From positions 1 through 6,000 of the forward strand of contig JALSPS010000111.1 of NCBI GenBank assembly GCA_026985835.1: DNA of 6,000 nt. The letters run 5' to 3'. Each line of letters begins with the position of its first letter. The first letter of the stretch is position 1. This DNA comes from Candidatus Kaiserbacteria bacterium (lineage in GTDB: Bacteria; Patescibacteriota; Minisyncoccia; Phycocordibacterales; UBA2100). Made by a program: the position numbers and the translations under genes. The notes under the pieces are model-generated. The model was not told where the DNA came from. It worked only from the letters and a program-made list of their open reading frames with translations, and did not search any database. Positions 5,869-6,000 of the stretch are shown one piece after another.

Positions 5869-6000
5869 ATGAATGAAGAATCTTTTAATATAGAGGATTT
5901 TGCAAATGATTCTCGTTTTTCGTATTTGGTTACTCAATACAAAGAAATTTTACAAAAAGAACAAGAATCTGAAGAAATACTCAATTCAGATCCTGAGATG
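5869..6000 (+). CDS. prfA: Peptide chain release factor 1, N-terminal fragment
   Basis: Only the first 44 codons are inside the window; the frame is open to the right edge. Release factor 1 reads UAA and UAG in the ribosomal A site and triggers peptide release. The fragment is highly charged and helical, like the N-terminal domain of class I release factors. It ends in EESEEILNSDPEM-type sequence, matching the family's 'll-DPEM' stretch. The N-terminus is short compared with E. coli RF1: the DPEM motif is reached at residue 44 rather than around residue 70. The codon-recognition and GGQ motifs lie outside the window. The assignment rests on this motif plus the position 23 bp after rpmE. A related class I factor such as prfB is possible. 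Confidence 0.72.
   Translation, partial: MNEESFNIEDFANDSRFSYLVTQYKEILQKEQESEEILNSDPEM

Overview
The window is AT-rich, densely coded bacterial DNA. It holds eight genes in short operons or as single genes, and no RNA gene, insertion sequence or CRISPR array that I can see. Gene content and order point to a Candidate Phyla Radiation (Patescibacteria) genome, probably Parcubacteria-like. The signs are secG beside a membrane-anchored family 5 solute-binding protein, a coiled-coil/MltB-type murein hydrolase with the SCPIPS...GAMGPAQFMP signature, a stand-alone RimK-like ATP-grasp protein, and rpmE (zinc-free type B) running into prfA. This placement is an inference from gene style; there is no rRNA or marker phylogeny here.

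Layout, left to right. On the minus strand are the 5' part of a peptide-type ABC solute-binding protein (1-541, runs off the left edge), secG (635-877), and a 458-residue YfbR-like HD-domain protein (975-2351). Divergent from that, on the plus strand, is a secreted coiled-coil lytic transglycosylase (2460-3851). A strong bidirectional hairpin terminator (3851-3882) separates it from the convergent gene for ribosomal protein bL25/CTC (3899-4540, minus). Divergent from bL25 is an ATP-grasp protein (4629-5462, plus). It is followed by a GC-rich palindrome (5494-5526), then rpmE (5591-5845) and the start of prfA (5869-6000, runs off the right edge).

The genes fall into housekeeping groups. Translation is covered by bL25, bL31 and RF1, protein export by SecG, envelope work and uptake by the transglycosylase and solute-binding protein, and probable nucleotide or small-molecule metabolism by the HD and ATP-grasp proteins. 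I see no obvious defence system or mobile element.

Two observations stand out. First, every gene start has a -10-like hexamer (TATAAT, TAGGAT, TATATT, TACAAT, TATACT, TATTAT, TATAAT, TATATT) only 6-10 nt upstream of the ATG, and seven of eight lack any Shine-Dalgarno sequence. That is the geometry expected of leaderless or near-leaderless mRNAs. Second, the HD protein appears to be an internal duplication: an intact C-terminal HD half preceded by a half with the same motif order but with all the metal ligands replaced.
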